64,000 bases of DNA from contig NZ_JACGYX010000002.1 of the NCBI RefSeq assembly GCF_014119005.1, forward strand, positions 310,001 through 374,000, given 5' to 3'. This document shows, piece by piece, positions 1 through 8,900 of this stretch (the first letter of the stretch is position 1; every line of letters begins with the position of its first letter). The position numbers and the translations under genes are program-made. The stretch is from Psychrobacter sp. GP33. Its GTDB lineage: Bacteria > Pseudomonadota > Gammaproteobacteria > Pseudomonadales > Moraxellaceae. Under the pieces are notes generated by a model. It did not search any database. It saw only the letters and a program-made list of their open reading frames with translations, and was not told the DNA's origin.

Positions 1-447
1 TCCGCTGAACAGTTACCCAACGTCTTACGCGATGATAGCCTGCCTATTTGGGATGTGGCTTATCTCAATGAGTCAGTATTGGACAGAATATTTATTGAAC
101 ATCATAAACCGGCTCATGGTGAGCTACTGCCAAGTATCACCATTCATGCCCGTAATGACTGGTCTGAGGTAAACGTTGATGAAGATATAGAAACGGTTCA
201 AACTCAGTTATTGGCGGCCGCGCAGCAGGTATTGCAATGGAAAAATCGCACCGCGCCCAGCCAGATTGACATTCATCGCTGGCGTTATGCGGCAACCCTG
301 ACTACCGAGCAGCCTCTAGGAATAGCCGTTGATAATTCTCGCCAGTGGATTGTCAGTGGCGATTGGTGCGGGCAAGGTAATATCGAAAGTTGCTATCAGA
401 TGGCAGTAGAAACAATACAAATACTCATGAACGCCTATAAAAATTAA
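1..447 (+). CDS. Renalase-like NAD(P)/FAD-dependent oxidoreductase, C-terminal part
   Basis: The reading frame is open from the first base of the window to the stop at 445-447, so the 5' part of the gene lies outside. The visible 148 residues contain the motif HRWRYA followed by a GDWCGQGNIESCYQM segment, which matches the C-terminal FAD-binding end of renalase-like flavin amine oxidases (NAD(P)-binding Rossmann plus amine oxidase fold). The FAD-binding GxGxxG N-terminus is not in view. The substrate is unknown; bacterial renalases oxidise aberrant dihydro-NAD(P) isomers, but this cannot be assigned from the C-terminus alone. A GTG at 55 is in frame but is internal. A strong hairpin terminator follows at 506-545. 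Confidence 0.75.
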   Translation, partial: SAEQLPNVLRDDSLPIWDVAYLNESVLDRIFIEHHKPAHGELLPSITIHARNDWSEVNVDEDIETVQTQLLAAAQQVLQWKNRTAPSQIDIHRWRYAATLTTEQPLGIAVDNSRQWIVSGDWCGQGNIESCYQMAVETIQILMNAYKN

Positions 448-505
448 ATCAAAGATGACGATAAAGAGTATCTCTAAAAAAAATAAGAGATATTTTTAAT
501 TTTAA

Positions 506-545
506 AAAACGCCACTTGCGAACTTATAGCAAGTGGCGTTTTTTT
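506..545. terminator. Bidirectional intrinsic terminator
   Basis: The arms AACGCCACTTGC and GCAAGTGGCGTT form a near-perfect stem. An A-run precedes it and a T-run follows, so it can act on both strands. It lies between the converging oxidoreductase gene and the small membrane-protein gene. Confidence 0.9.
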
Positions 546-585
546 ATGCGTTAAAAAATTCTTACTGTGTTACTAGGCTGCTCTA

Positions 586-876
586 CTACTGAACGGGCAA
601 AAAGGTGGTCACCATCGCTCCAATAATGCTAATCACTATTGTCAGGACGATAACCAACCAATAGCGACTAAATTCTTTTTTATCACTCATATTGAGCTTA
701 TTTTTATTGGAAAAGTAATAAACGAGCTGTGCGAGCGGTGAAAACAATAAACCAAGTATTCCAAGTAATACTGACTGGCGCATCATAATCAATGTCGTTC
801 GTATCCAATACCAAAACATCAGTCCATAGACGCCTAGCAGCACGACCAAAATTACTATCATCATTATATTTGCCAT
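586..876 (-). CDS. Small three-helix membrane protein of unknown function
   Basis: A 96-residue protein with three hydrophobic stretches: residues about 4-24, 34-54 and 72-92. Between helices two and three lies a short polar loop rich in Lys and Asn (NKNKLNMSDKKEF). There is no signal-peptidase or lipoprotein site. A GAGAA sequence about 8 bases upstream of the ATG supports this start. The gene faces the preceding oxidoreductase tail-to-tail across a shared terminator. I do not recognise the family, and no function is proposed. Confidence 0.6.
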   Translation of the reverse strand: MANIMMIVILVVLLGVYGLMFWYWIRTTLIMMRQSVLLGILGLLFSPLAQLVYYFSNKNKLNMSDKKEFSRYWLVIVLTIVISIIGAMVTTFLPVQ

Positions 877-1326
877 TATTATTTTCTCATTCTCTCGCAG
901 CTACTATTAACAAACAGTATAACGGACTGTCGAGACAATTTTGTATCAGTTCCTAATCATACCCGCAATCTGAATAAATCGTCTTTAAGGGTTCTAAATC
1001 ACAATATTAAAATATGCCTTAAAAAACCGCTACAAGCCAAGCTATCCCTATATATTTTGGCTAAAAACCTTTGACACCTTTACTAAAAACTTACATTAGT
1101 CTAATTAATAGCAAAAAAACAGTTGTTGAGACGAACAGTATCGTTATAATGGTCATCACGTGAATTATTTCAGGTTTGAGATTATTCACAACAAAGTGAC
1201 GCAAAACTCAGGCATAACAAGCTGCAAGCGACAGGATAAAAACGACCGCACGCAATCAGTTATGTCTCAATTTTCCTCATGATCATGAGGGTTGATATTA
1301 ATATGGACGTTATTAGGAGAAGCGGT
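877..1326. other. Intergenic region with CoA-transferase promoter
   Basis: An AT-rich divergent gap between the small membrane-protein gene and the CoA-transferase gene. It holds the promoter at 1123-1150 and a leader of about 170 bases before the chosen start at 1327. No ORF or RNA gene was recognised. Confidence 0.5.
1123..1150 (+). promoter_or_regulatory. Sigma-70-type promoter of the CoA-transferase gene
   Basis: A -35 box TTGTTG (1123-1128), a 16-base spacer and a consensus -10 box TATAAT (1145-1150). Transcription would start near 1157, giving a leader of about 170 bases. The match is by eye. Confidence 0.55.
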
Positions 1327-2877
1327 ATGACATCACTAAACCATGAAGGGCGTGTCCTTCACGACGAGTTAAGCAAAAAGATCATGTCGGCTGAAGAAGC
1401 AGCGACCTTTATTAAAAATGATATGAATGTCGGCATGAGTGGCTTTACAGGTGCCGGTTACCCAAAAGCCATTCCCGCTGCACTTGCAAAACATATGCAA
1501 GCGGCTCACGCGCGTGGTGAAGATTTCCAAATTGGTTTATTGACAGGCGCCTCTACGGCAACTGAATGTGATGGCGTATTAGCAGAAGCGAATGGTATTA
1601 AGTGGCGTACGCCGTACCAGTCAGAGCCTGCTCTACGTAAGCAAATCAATGCTGGTAAAGCGCATTATTTTGATATGCATTTATCACATGTGGCACAGCA
1701 GAGCACTATTGGTTTTTATGGTGATATGCACATGGCAGTGGTTGAAGTCGCCGGTATTTTACCAGATGGTCGCCTGATTCCATCGACATCCATTGGTACC
1801 AACAATGCATGGTTAGCAAATGCGGATAAAATTATTTTAGAAGTAAATGCGCAGCAAAGCTTGATGTTAGAAGGCATGCATGACGTGTATAACGACATTG
1901 GTATGCCGCCCAATCGCACGCCCATTCCACTTGTGACCCCAGGTGGACGTATTGGTGTGCCGTATTTGCATTGTGATTTGGATAAAGTTGTCGCGGTCGT
2001 GTTGACGGATTCACCAGATCGCAATAGTAAATTTGCCGATCCTGATGAATGCTCGAACAAAATTGCCAGTCATATTATTAACTTCTTCCACGATGAAGTG
2101 AAAAAAGGTCGCATGCCAGAAAATTTATTACCTATCCAATCGGGTGTGGGTAACGTTGCCAACGCGGTATTGGCAGGCTTGCAAAATAGCCCGTTTGAGA
2201 ATTTAACTGGATATACTGAAGTCTTACAAGACGGTATGTTAGATCTGATTATGTCTGGCAAAATGACCATGGCATCGGCAACCGCACTGTCATTAAGCCC
2301 AGATGCGCTAGAGCGCTTTAATGCCAATATCGAAGAGCTGCGCGCGCGTATTGTTTTGCGTCCACAAGAGATTACCAACCATCCTGAAGTAGCACGTCGT
2401 TTAGGCGTTTTAGCCATCAATGCCATGATTGAGTGTGACTTGTATGGTAACGTCAACTCAACCCACGTCATGGGCACCAATATGATGAATGGCTTGGGTG
2501 GTTCAGGTGACTTTGCACGAAACGCTTATACCTCGTTCTTCGTATCGCCATCGGTTGCAAAAGATGGTGCTATCTCTTGTATCACGCCTATGGTCTCGCA
2601 TCACGACCATACTGAGCATGATGTGATGGTCATCGTCACCGAGCAAGGATTGGCGGATTTGCGTGGTTTATCTCCACGTCAGCGCGCACAAGTGATTATC
2701 AATAACTGTGCCCATCCTGACTATCGTCCAATGCTGCAAGATTACTTTGATCGCGCCTCAGACAATGCGGGTATGCAAACACCGCATATCTTACAGGAAG
2801 CTTTATCATGGCATCAGCGTTATATTGAAACCGGCGATATGCGCATTAAGCAGGCTGCGGATAAAGAAGCTGCATAA
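1327..2877 (+). CDS. Acetyl-CoA hydrolase/transferase family protein (succinyl-CoA:acetate CoA-transferase type)
   Basis: This 516-residue protein matches the usual ~500-residue length of class I CoA-transferases such as AarC/Cat1, which move CoA between acetate, succinate or propionate. Visible family motifs are MSGFTGAGYPKAIP near the N-terminus, GYTEVLQDG with the probable catalytic Glu, and GGSGDFARNAY in the C-terminal half. An ATG at 1279 is in frame, but the ATG at 1327 is preceded by AGGAGA 7-12 bases upstream and gives the family-typical N-terminus. The gene is monocistronic, with its own promoter and a terminator at 2956-2997. Together with ackA-pta later in the window it suggests active acetate/acetyl-CoA exchange. 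Hydrolase versus transferase activity cannot be decided from sequence. Confidence 0.9.
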   Translation: MTSLNHEGRVLHDELSKKIMSAEEAATFIKNDMNVGMSGFTGAGYPKAIPAALAKHMQAAHARGEDFQIGLLTGASTATECDGVLAEANGIKWRTPYQSEPALRKQINAGKAHYFDMHLSHVAQQSTIGFYGDMHMAVVEVAGILPDGRLIPSTSIGTNNAWLANADKIILEVNAQQSLMLEGMHDVYNDIGMPPNRTPIPLVTPGGRIGVPYLHCDLDKVVAVVLTDSPDRNSKFADPDECSNKIASHIINFFHDEVKKGRMPENLLPIQSGVGNVANAVLAGLQNSPFENLTGYTEVLQDGMLDLIMSGKMTMASATALSLSPDALERFNANIEELRARIVLRPQEITNHPEVARRLGVLAINAMIECDLYGNVNSTHVMGTNMMNGLGGSGDFARNAYTSFFVSPSVAKDGAISCITPMVSHHDHTEHDVMVIVTEQGLADLRGLSPRQRAQVIINNCAHPDYRPMLQDYFDRASDNAGMQTPHILQEALSWHQRYIETGDMRIKQAADKEAA

Positions 2878-2955
2878 GTTAGTCATTATAAATAAGATAA
2901 CTTTGTAAGGTGTATTTCGTGGTTAAAAACGTTTCACGCATCAAAAAGTAGTCAC

Positions 2956-2997
2956 ATAAAAAGCCCCTTATCTGATATTCAGGTAGGGGGCTTTTTT
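2956..2997 (+). terminator. Intrinsic terminator of the CoA-transferase gene
   Basis: The arms AAGCCCCTTA and TAGGGGGCTT, with an inner CTGA/TCAG pairing, are followed by six T residues. Confidence 0.85.
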
Positions 2998-3046
2998 ATG
3001 TCCATTTACTTATAGGTAGTTATTATGGGTCAGCTAAATTTAAGAC

Positions 3047-3110
3047 AAAAAAAGAGCCCACAGAGGAGGAGACTGTGGGCTGAGGAAAGCGCGTGTATCG
3101 CTAAAATATA
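3047..3110 (-). ncRNA. Candidate small RNA ending in a hairpin with an anti-Shine-Dalgarno loop
   Basis: On the minus strand a perfect 9-bp stem (AGCCCACAG/CTGTGGGCT, plus-strand arms 3055-3063 and 3073-3081) encloses the loop TCTCCTCCT and is followed by seven T residues (3047-3053). This is a textbook terminator, yet no minus-strand protein gene lies upstream before pgsA, which is on the plus strand. A weak -10-like TATATT sits at 3110-3105 on the minus strand, with a TAGACA-like -35 at 20-base spacing. The transcript would be about 50 nt. The loop is complementary to ribosome-binding sites, as in known CU-rich-loop sRNAs. Alternatively it may simply block antisense transcription. Confidence 0.4.
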
Positions 3111-3567
3111 ACTCTTATTTTTATTCTGTTTGTCTAAATTAGAGCATCATGGTTTTTATTGTTATCTGGGAAGTTATCTTAATTATTTACTCTTCTTACT
3201 TATATACATAAGGACTAATAAAACTAATTCAAGGGCGACTGATAATCATTATTGCTATTTATTACTAAATTTATTATATATAACGTGTTTATAGAGTTTT
3301 AATAAAATACTGATTATTAACGATTTTTGATAGAATATATTTGGCAGAAATTTCGGTGTACGTTTGTATCTCTCAGCGTCTATCATAGCCGATAACAACA
3401 TGAGCAAGCCAGCTTGGTTACATGACATTACGTTTATCTTTATTTTAGCGTAGTGTATGGCCTAGAAGAGTATCAATAATAGGGAAGTGACAGACTTGGC
3501 ATGACGCCAGTGCTGAAAAATGCTAAGCTAGTAGCCATACTTACGTCGACATTAAACTGGGTTAGCC

Positions 3568-4239
3568 ATGACCGAGCGCACACATCTGCAAACACCACCT
3601 GTACCAGATAATAGAAGTATTTTTAACTTACCGAACAACCTCACTATCGCGCGTATCTTAATGATTCCGCTATTTGTGGCGATTGCCTATTGGCCACCTG
3701 CGATGGGCATTAATATGCCTGCCATTCCTGATAACGTCATTGCACGGGTCGGGATGAGTGAGTTCAGCGATAGTTTGCTACGGCATTTATTGCTCACGGG
3801 CATTTTTATTATTGCCGCTATTACTGATTGGCTCGATGGCTATTTTGCCCGCAAGCTCAATATGATGTCAGCTTTTGGTCGTTTTTTAGACCCTGTTGCC
3901 GATAAGCTCATGGTGGCGGCAGCGTTAATCATCTTGGTGCAATGGCATCCTAATATCATCATGGCGATAGCCGCGATTGTGATTATCTCACGCGAGATTG
4001 CGGTATCAGCACTGCGCGAATGGATGGCGGAGTTGGGCAATCGTACCAGCGTTGCGGTCTCTTATGTCGGCAAATTAAAGACCGCTTTTCAGATGATTGC
4101 AATTACTGTGCTATTACTGAATTGGGAATCGCTAGAAATGATTGGCTATCTCTTAATGGTGGCGGCAGTCATACTCACTTTATGGTCAATGTTTATTTAT
4201 CTAAAAGCGGCATGGCCTTATCTCAAACAAAGTGGTTAA
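3568..4239 (+). CDS. pgsA: CDP-diacylglycerol--glycerol-3-phosphate 3-phosphatidyltransferase
   Basis: This integral membrane enzyme makes phosphatidylglycerophosphate, the committed step to phosphatidylglycerol and cardiolipin. The CDP-alcohol phosphotransferase signature DG-x2-AR-x8-G-x3-D-x3-D is complete in DWLDGYFARKLN followed by GRFLDPVADK (about residues 89-115). Several hydrophobic helices flank it. At 223 residues it is about 40 longer than the E. coli protein, mostly through a polar N-terminus and the loop between the first two helices. The gene stands alone and ends at a strong terminator (4265-4302). Confidence 0.93.
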   Translation: MTERTHLQTPPVPDNRSIFNLPNNLTIARILMIPLFVAIAYWPPAMGINMPAIPDNVIARVGMSEFSDSLLRHLLLTGIFIIAAITDWLDGYFARKLNMMSAFGRFLDPVADKLMVAAALIILVQWHPNIIMAIAAIVIISREIAVSALREWMAELGNRTSVAVSYVGKLKTAFQMIAITVLLLNWESLEMIGYLLMVAAVILTLWSMFIYLKAAWPYLKQSG

Positions 4240-4264
4240 TTTTTAAAATTTTTGGATAAGAAAT

Positions 4265-4302
4265 AAAAAACGCCAATAAGCTTATCGCTATTGGCGTTTT
4301 TT
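4265..4302. terminator. Bidirectional intrinsic terminator
   Basis: The stem AACGCCAATA/TATTGGCGTT has an A-run before and a T-run after it. It separates the converging pgsA and split-barrel protein genes. Confidence 0.9.
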
Positions 4303-4353
4303 GTTGTGCTGTTATTTAAGTATCTCAAACTAAGTCGATAGCGTTATCGAGTA

Positions 4354-4848
4354 TTATAGCGTTATCGAAAAATTTTCGCCTAAGCTATCACCAACGGCAG
4401 TTTCGGTGACCGCAGCAGCAGTAATTTTGAATATATTAGCAAATGAATTACCATTCGCCCAAAATTCAGCGCCATGAGGTACAACTTTTATAAGCTGCAC
4501 TTTTGGATCATCGATACCGTGTTCGAAGTAAGCATTGTAAACGGGTAACCACAGCTCATCTAGCTTTTCTTTGTCCTCGACCAATTCAGCTTTACCAGCG
4601 ATAGAGAGATAATTCTTATCGTCATGAGTAACGTAAGAAAGATTCACTTCTGGATTCTTTTTAATGTTTTCTACCGTATCAGAAGGTGTGTGACCAATGA
4701 ACCAAATTTCTTTTGCACCGATGCTGGTCTCTGTAGTATTCATCGGGCAAGAGTGCAGATGGTCGTCGGCAGTGCGCGTGGTCATCATGGTATATTTGAT
4801 GTCTTTAACCAACGCTTGGATTGTATCCATCTGTTCTTGTTTACTCAT
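4354..4848 (-). CDS. General stress protein 26-type FMN-binding split-barrel protein (pyridoxamine 5'-phosphate oxidase family)
   Basis: A 164-residue protein of the PNPOx-like split-barrel family related to Bacillus GsiB/YdaG-type general stress proteins. These bind FMN or F420-like flavins, but their physiological reaction is usually unknown. Family features are DIKYTMMTTRTADDHLHSCPM near the N-terminus (a first strand that shapes the flavin pocket), EIWFIGH, NYLSIAGKAELV and the C-terminal HGAEFW motif. It is a close paralogue of the next gene (5092-5586), with the same length and motif order. They are separated by 243 bases, so each probably has its own promoter. One difference is CPMNTTE here against WPMTTSE in the paralogue. 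Confidence 0.85.
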   Translation of the reverse strand: MSKQEQMDTIQALVKDIKYTMMTTRTADDHLHSCPMNTTETSIGAKEIWFIGHTPSDTVENIKKNPEVNLSYVTHDDKNYLSIAGKAELVEDKEKLDELWLPVYNAYFEHGIDDPKVQLIKVVPHGAEFWANGNSFANIFKITAAAVTETAVGDSLGENFSITL

Positions 4849-5091
4849 AATAGTTATCCTTATTGTTATGAATATTCATTATTAATATGGCTGCGCTCTA
4901 AGACAAATTATTCTTAGAACTGGTTGTAGCTTGCTGCCCTGCTTGAAGATAAAGCTTATTATTATTTTAATATTATTATTCTTTTTAATAACTAGACAGC
5001 TTTTAAGGGTAAAACAGCAATATCAATGACCCACTACAAACCTAGTTCAACTTTTAATTGTTGAGCTAAAAGGCAATGCTATAAAGTTACG

Positions 5092-5586
5092 TTATAACGA
5101 TACAGAGAAAGTCTCACCTAGATCTTCAGCCGTTTTACCATCTTGTACGGCGGCAGTTGCCATCTTAAACATATTAATCACAGAGTTGCCGCTGAGCCAG
5201 CATTCTGCGCCATGTGGCACGACTTTAATCAGCTGCAAGTTTTCATCTTCTTTGCCATGAGCAAAAAAGGCGTTATACACTGGCGACCACAGCTCATCGA
5301 GCTTGTCTTGGTCATTTACTAATTCGGCATCACCACTAATAGAAACGTAATTTTTTGCATCTGGAGAGGCATAAGTCAGACCAATTCTTGCATCGTCCTG
5401 AATGTCTTTGACCACATCTGAGGTTTTATCACCGATAAACCAAATCTCTTTGGCACCAATACTGGTTTCGCTGGTGGTCATAGGCCACGCATGGATATCA
5501 CCTTTTTTATTAGTAGTACTCATCATGGCAAATTTTACGTCTTTTACCACTTCTTGGATTTTGTCGATATGGTCTTGTCTACTCAT
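5092..5586 (-). CDS. General stress protein 26-type FMN-binding split-barrel protein, paralogue
   Basis: This 164-residue paralogue of the neighbouring gene shares TSETSIGAKEIWFIGD-type segments, the NYVSISGDAELV strand, a LDELW-PVYNA helix and HGAECWLSGNS. Its N-terminal strand reads FAMMSTTNKKGDIHAWPM, closer to the typical family pattern. The two genes look like an old tandem duplication, since they have diverged over the whole length but kept every family motif. The likely role is a cytoplasmic flavin-binding stress protein; the substrate is unknown. The start ATG follows an AAGGAA-like ribosome-binding site. Confidence 0.85.
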   Translation of the reverse strand: MSRQDHIDKIQEVVKDVKFAMMSTTNKKGDIHAWPMTTSETSIGAKEIWFIGDKTSDVVKDIQDDARIGLTYASPDAKNYVSISGDAELVNDQDKLDELWSPVYNAFFAHGKEDENLQLIKVVPHGAECWLSGNSVINMFKMATAAVQDGKTAEDLGETFSVSL

Positions 5587-5810
5587 GAGGCTTTTCCTTA
5601 ATTTTAATTATTAATGGCTTGATTTTAGTGAAGAAGAAAATAGTGATAAAAAATAAGTATTATTTTGATAATAATTTTTTAATAAAAAACATCGTCGTTG
5701 GTCAGTATGTTTGGACTGGGGTTAGAATAGCGAAAGTTAGGCGTTCAATTATATAGGTTGCCCGTAATGGGATGTGAGCGTTTGTAAGGTTTACGAGGGT
5801 TAGGTAAAAC

Positions 5811-5862
5811 GAGCAGCACTCTTGTACAGAGTCAGGCGATTGTGTACGGGATGCTGCTGCTC
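5811..5862. repeat. Inverted repeat upstream of the purL promoter
   Basis: The outer arms GAGCAGCA (5811-5818) and TGCTGCTC (5855-5862) and the inner arms GTACA (5824-5828) and TGTAC (5843-5847) can form an extended hairpin. It lies about 100 bases upstream of the likely purL -10 box and has no T-run. It could be an operator or a structured antisense end; neither can be decided here. Confidence 0.4.
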
Positions 5863-5962
5863 AGGGATTCTTTGATAAAAAAGTGCTTATAGTTAACAAA
5901 CAGCCAAAGGACAATCAATGAATTTATCACGGTTTATACCTGATTATTAGAGGTCTTCTTGT

Positions 5963-5968
5963 TATAAT
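5963..5968 (+). promoter_or_regulatory. -10 box of the likely purL promoter
   Basis: A consensus TATAAT lies 20 bases upstream of the first in-frame ATG of purL. A weak -35 (TGATTA, 5941-5946) sits at 16-base spacing. The resulting leader would be very short (about 15 bases) if translation starts at 5989. Confidence 0.4.
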
Positions 5969-5988
5969 GCGCAGACCATTTACTTTGC

Positions 5989-8900
5989 ATGGCAGTGATG
6001 CCATTCTTTGCCCATCCTATGGAATATGCCTTTATGATGACCATCGCCGGACAACCGTTTTTAACCGATTTTCAGACGCAGCAACTCATCAGTCAGTTTC
6101 AGCAAAAAACCACGCTAAATGTCAGCAATATCAGTACTCAGCAAGTTTATGTGTTATCACGAGAACTCGAAGGTGATGAGCATAAAAAAGCACTCGACTT
6201 GTTTGCTGTCGACCCATCTATAACGCTTGCGGCACCCGAGTCAAATCAGCTGCAAGTCATCGTTGGTCCACGTTTTGGTACGATTTCGCCATGGGCAAGT
6301 AAAGCGACCGATATTTTTAATAACTGTGAAATTTCGATTAAGCGTGTTGAGCGCGTTATCGTTTATACGTTAACGCTTGGTGATAATACTGCCGATAAGC
6401 ACTTACCAAAAGTCGCTGAGCAATTATTGTTTGACCGTATGACGCAAAGTTTGGTTTATGATTTAAATGATGTGAATAAATTATTTGACGATGAGCAGCC
6501 AGCATCATTGAATCATATTGATGTCATTGGTGAAGGTCAGTCAGCGTTAGAATCCGCAAATAAAGAATTTGGCTTTGCGTTATCTAGCGAAGATATCGAT
6601 TATTTGATGAATGCTTATGTTAATGAGCTTAAGCGCAATCCAACCGACGTTGAGCTGATGATGTTTGCGCAGGCGAACTCTGAGCATTGCCGCCATAAAA
6701 TCTTTAATGCAGAATGGACGGTTGATGGCGCAGTACAGCCAAAATCACTGTTCCAAATGATTAAGAATACTTATAAAGCCAATCCGCAAGGTATTTTGTC
6801 GGCTTATAAAGACAACGCCGCAGTGATGGCAGGTTCTGAGGGCTGGCGTTTTTATCCAGTGCCTGAAAATGCTCAAGATGCAAATTCAGCGCATCCGTAT
6901 AACTTTCATCAAGAAAACATCGATATCTTAATGAAAGTCGAAACTCATAATCACCCAACAGCAATTGCCCCTTATGCCGGTGCTGCAACAGGTGCGGGCG
7001 GTGAGATTCGTGATGAAGGTGCAACCGGTCGTGGTGGTAAGCCAAAAGCAGGTTTAACTGGCTTTCATGTGTCGCATCTACATATCCCAGAGCTTGCCGA
7101 AAAATGGGAGCAGTCAGGTAATGTAAGTACGCAGGATTATGGTACTCCTGATCGTATGGCAACCAGCCTTGAGATTATGACAGAAGCACCACTCGGTTCA
7201 GCTAATTTCTCGAACGAGTTTGGTCGTCCAAACTTATGCGGTTATTTCCGTAGTTTCCAACTCGATACTTCAGCGGCAAAAGATGGTAGCCAAATGCGCG
7301 GCTATCATAAGCCAATCATGCTTGCTGGTGGTTACGGCAATATCAAACGTAACCTGATTGAAAAAAATGCCATTCAGCAAGGCGATTTACTTATCGTCCT
7401 TGGTGGTCCTGCCATGCAAATTGGGCTAGGTGGCGGTGCGGCATCATCTGTCGATAGTGGCTCACTCGATGAAGGCTTAGACTTTGCATCAGTTCAACGT
7501 GATAACGCTGAGATGGAACGTCGCTGCCAAGAAGTGATGGATCGCTGCTGGGCGCTGGCGGGTAATGACGTCGATGCGAGCAACAACGGTAAAGATGGCA
7601 ACCCAATTGTCTCGCTACATGATGTCGGTGCAGGTGGTTTATCCAATGCCATGCCTGAACTGGTCAATGACCACGAAATGGGCGCAGTACTAAATTTACG
7701 CAAAATTCCGTCGCTAGAAGCTGGCATGTCGCCAATGGCGATTTGGTCAAACGAAGCGCAAGAGCGTTATGTCTTGGCAATTCGTCCAGAAAGCGAAGCG
7801 CAGTTCGATGCGATTTGTGCTCGTGAGCGCTGCCCGTATGCGATTTTGGGTACAGCGACAGATATTCGTCAGCTTGTCGTTAACGACGAATTGCTACCTG
7901 AGCAGCCAGTCGATATGCCAATGCAAGTATTGCTCGGTGGCACGCCTCAGATGAAGCGCAGCTTTGAGCGTCAAGAGACTACCTTGCCAGCTTTAGAGTT
8001 AGGCGAAGTCAATCTAGCTGAATCAATCAAAGACGTGCTACGTCATCCTACCGTTGCTAGCAAGTCTTTCTTGATTAGCATTGGTGACCGTTCTATCACG
8101 GGTATGGTTGTCCGTGATCAATTCGTTGGTCGTTATCAAGTACCGGTTGCTGACTGCGCCGTGACTGCTTCAGGCTTGATTGCGCTAGATGGTCAGCCAA
8201 TGAGCGGTGAAGCGATGAGTGTTGGCGAACGTACGCCTGTTGCACTTATTAGTCCTAAAGCTTCTGCACGCTTAGCCGTTGGCGAAGCCATTACCAACAT
8301 CGCTGGCGCACGTATTAATCAGCTATCTGATATCACTATGTCAGCAAACTGGATGGCAGCGTGTGGCGACGATGCAGAAGATGCTGCATTGTTTGATGCG
8401 GTATATACCGTTGGTGAAGAGCTATGTCCAGCACTTGGTATTGCTATTCCAGTCGGCAAAGACTCGCTATCTATGCGTGCCAATTGGACGGATAGCAATG
8501 CAGAAGGCGAGCAAGACAAATCAGTGGTCTCACCAATGAGCTTAGTAATTACTGCTTTTGCTCCTGTCGTTGATGTGGCAAAAACGCTTACTCCTGAATT
8601 GGTAAACGGTGATAGTGCTTTTTATCGTATTGATTTATCCAAAGGCAAATTGCGTTTAGGTGGTTCAATCCTTGCGCAAACGCTAAGCCAATTAGGGAAC
8701 GAGTGCCCAGATTTAGCGCAGCCAAGTGACTTGGTCGACTTCTTTAACTTTATCCAAGCCGGTAACGCGCAAGGCGTCATCAGCGCTTATCATGATATCG
8801 GTGATGGCGGTCTGCTTGCGACTATCGCTGAAATGCAATTCACCAGTCGTCAAGGTATCAAGCTGTCATTGACTGACGATAATTTACTCGGTCAATTGTT

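Larger units (their letters stand above)
2878..3567. other. Long intergenic region with two hairpins
   Basis: 690 bases with no protein gene. It contains the CoA-transferase terminator (2956-2997) and an isolated minus-strand terminator-like hairpin (3047-3081). From about 3100 to 3350 it is very AT-rich, and the pgsA promoter presumably lies in the remainder. Confidence 0.5.
5587..5988. other. Intergenic region upstream of purL with an imperfect inverted repeat
   Basis: A divergent gap between the split-barrel gene and purL. It is AT-rich on the left. On the right it holds the inverted repeat at 5811-5862 and a TATAAT -10 box at 5963-5968. No ORF was seen. Confidence 0.5.
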
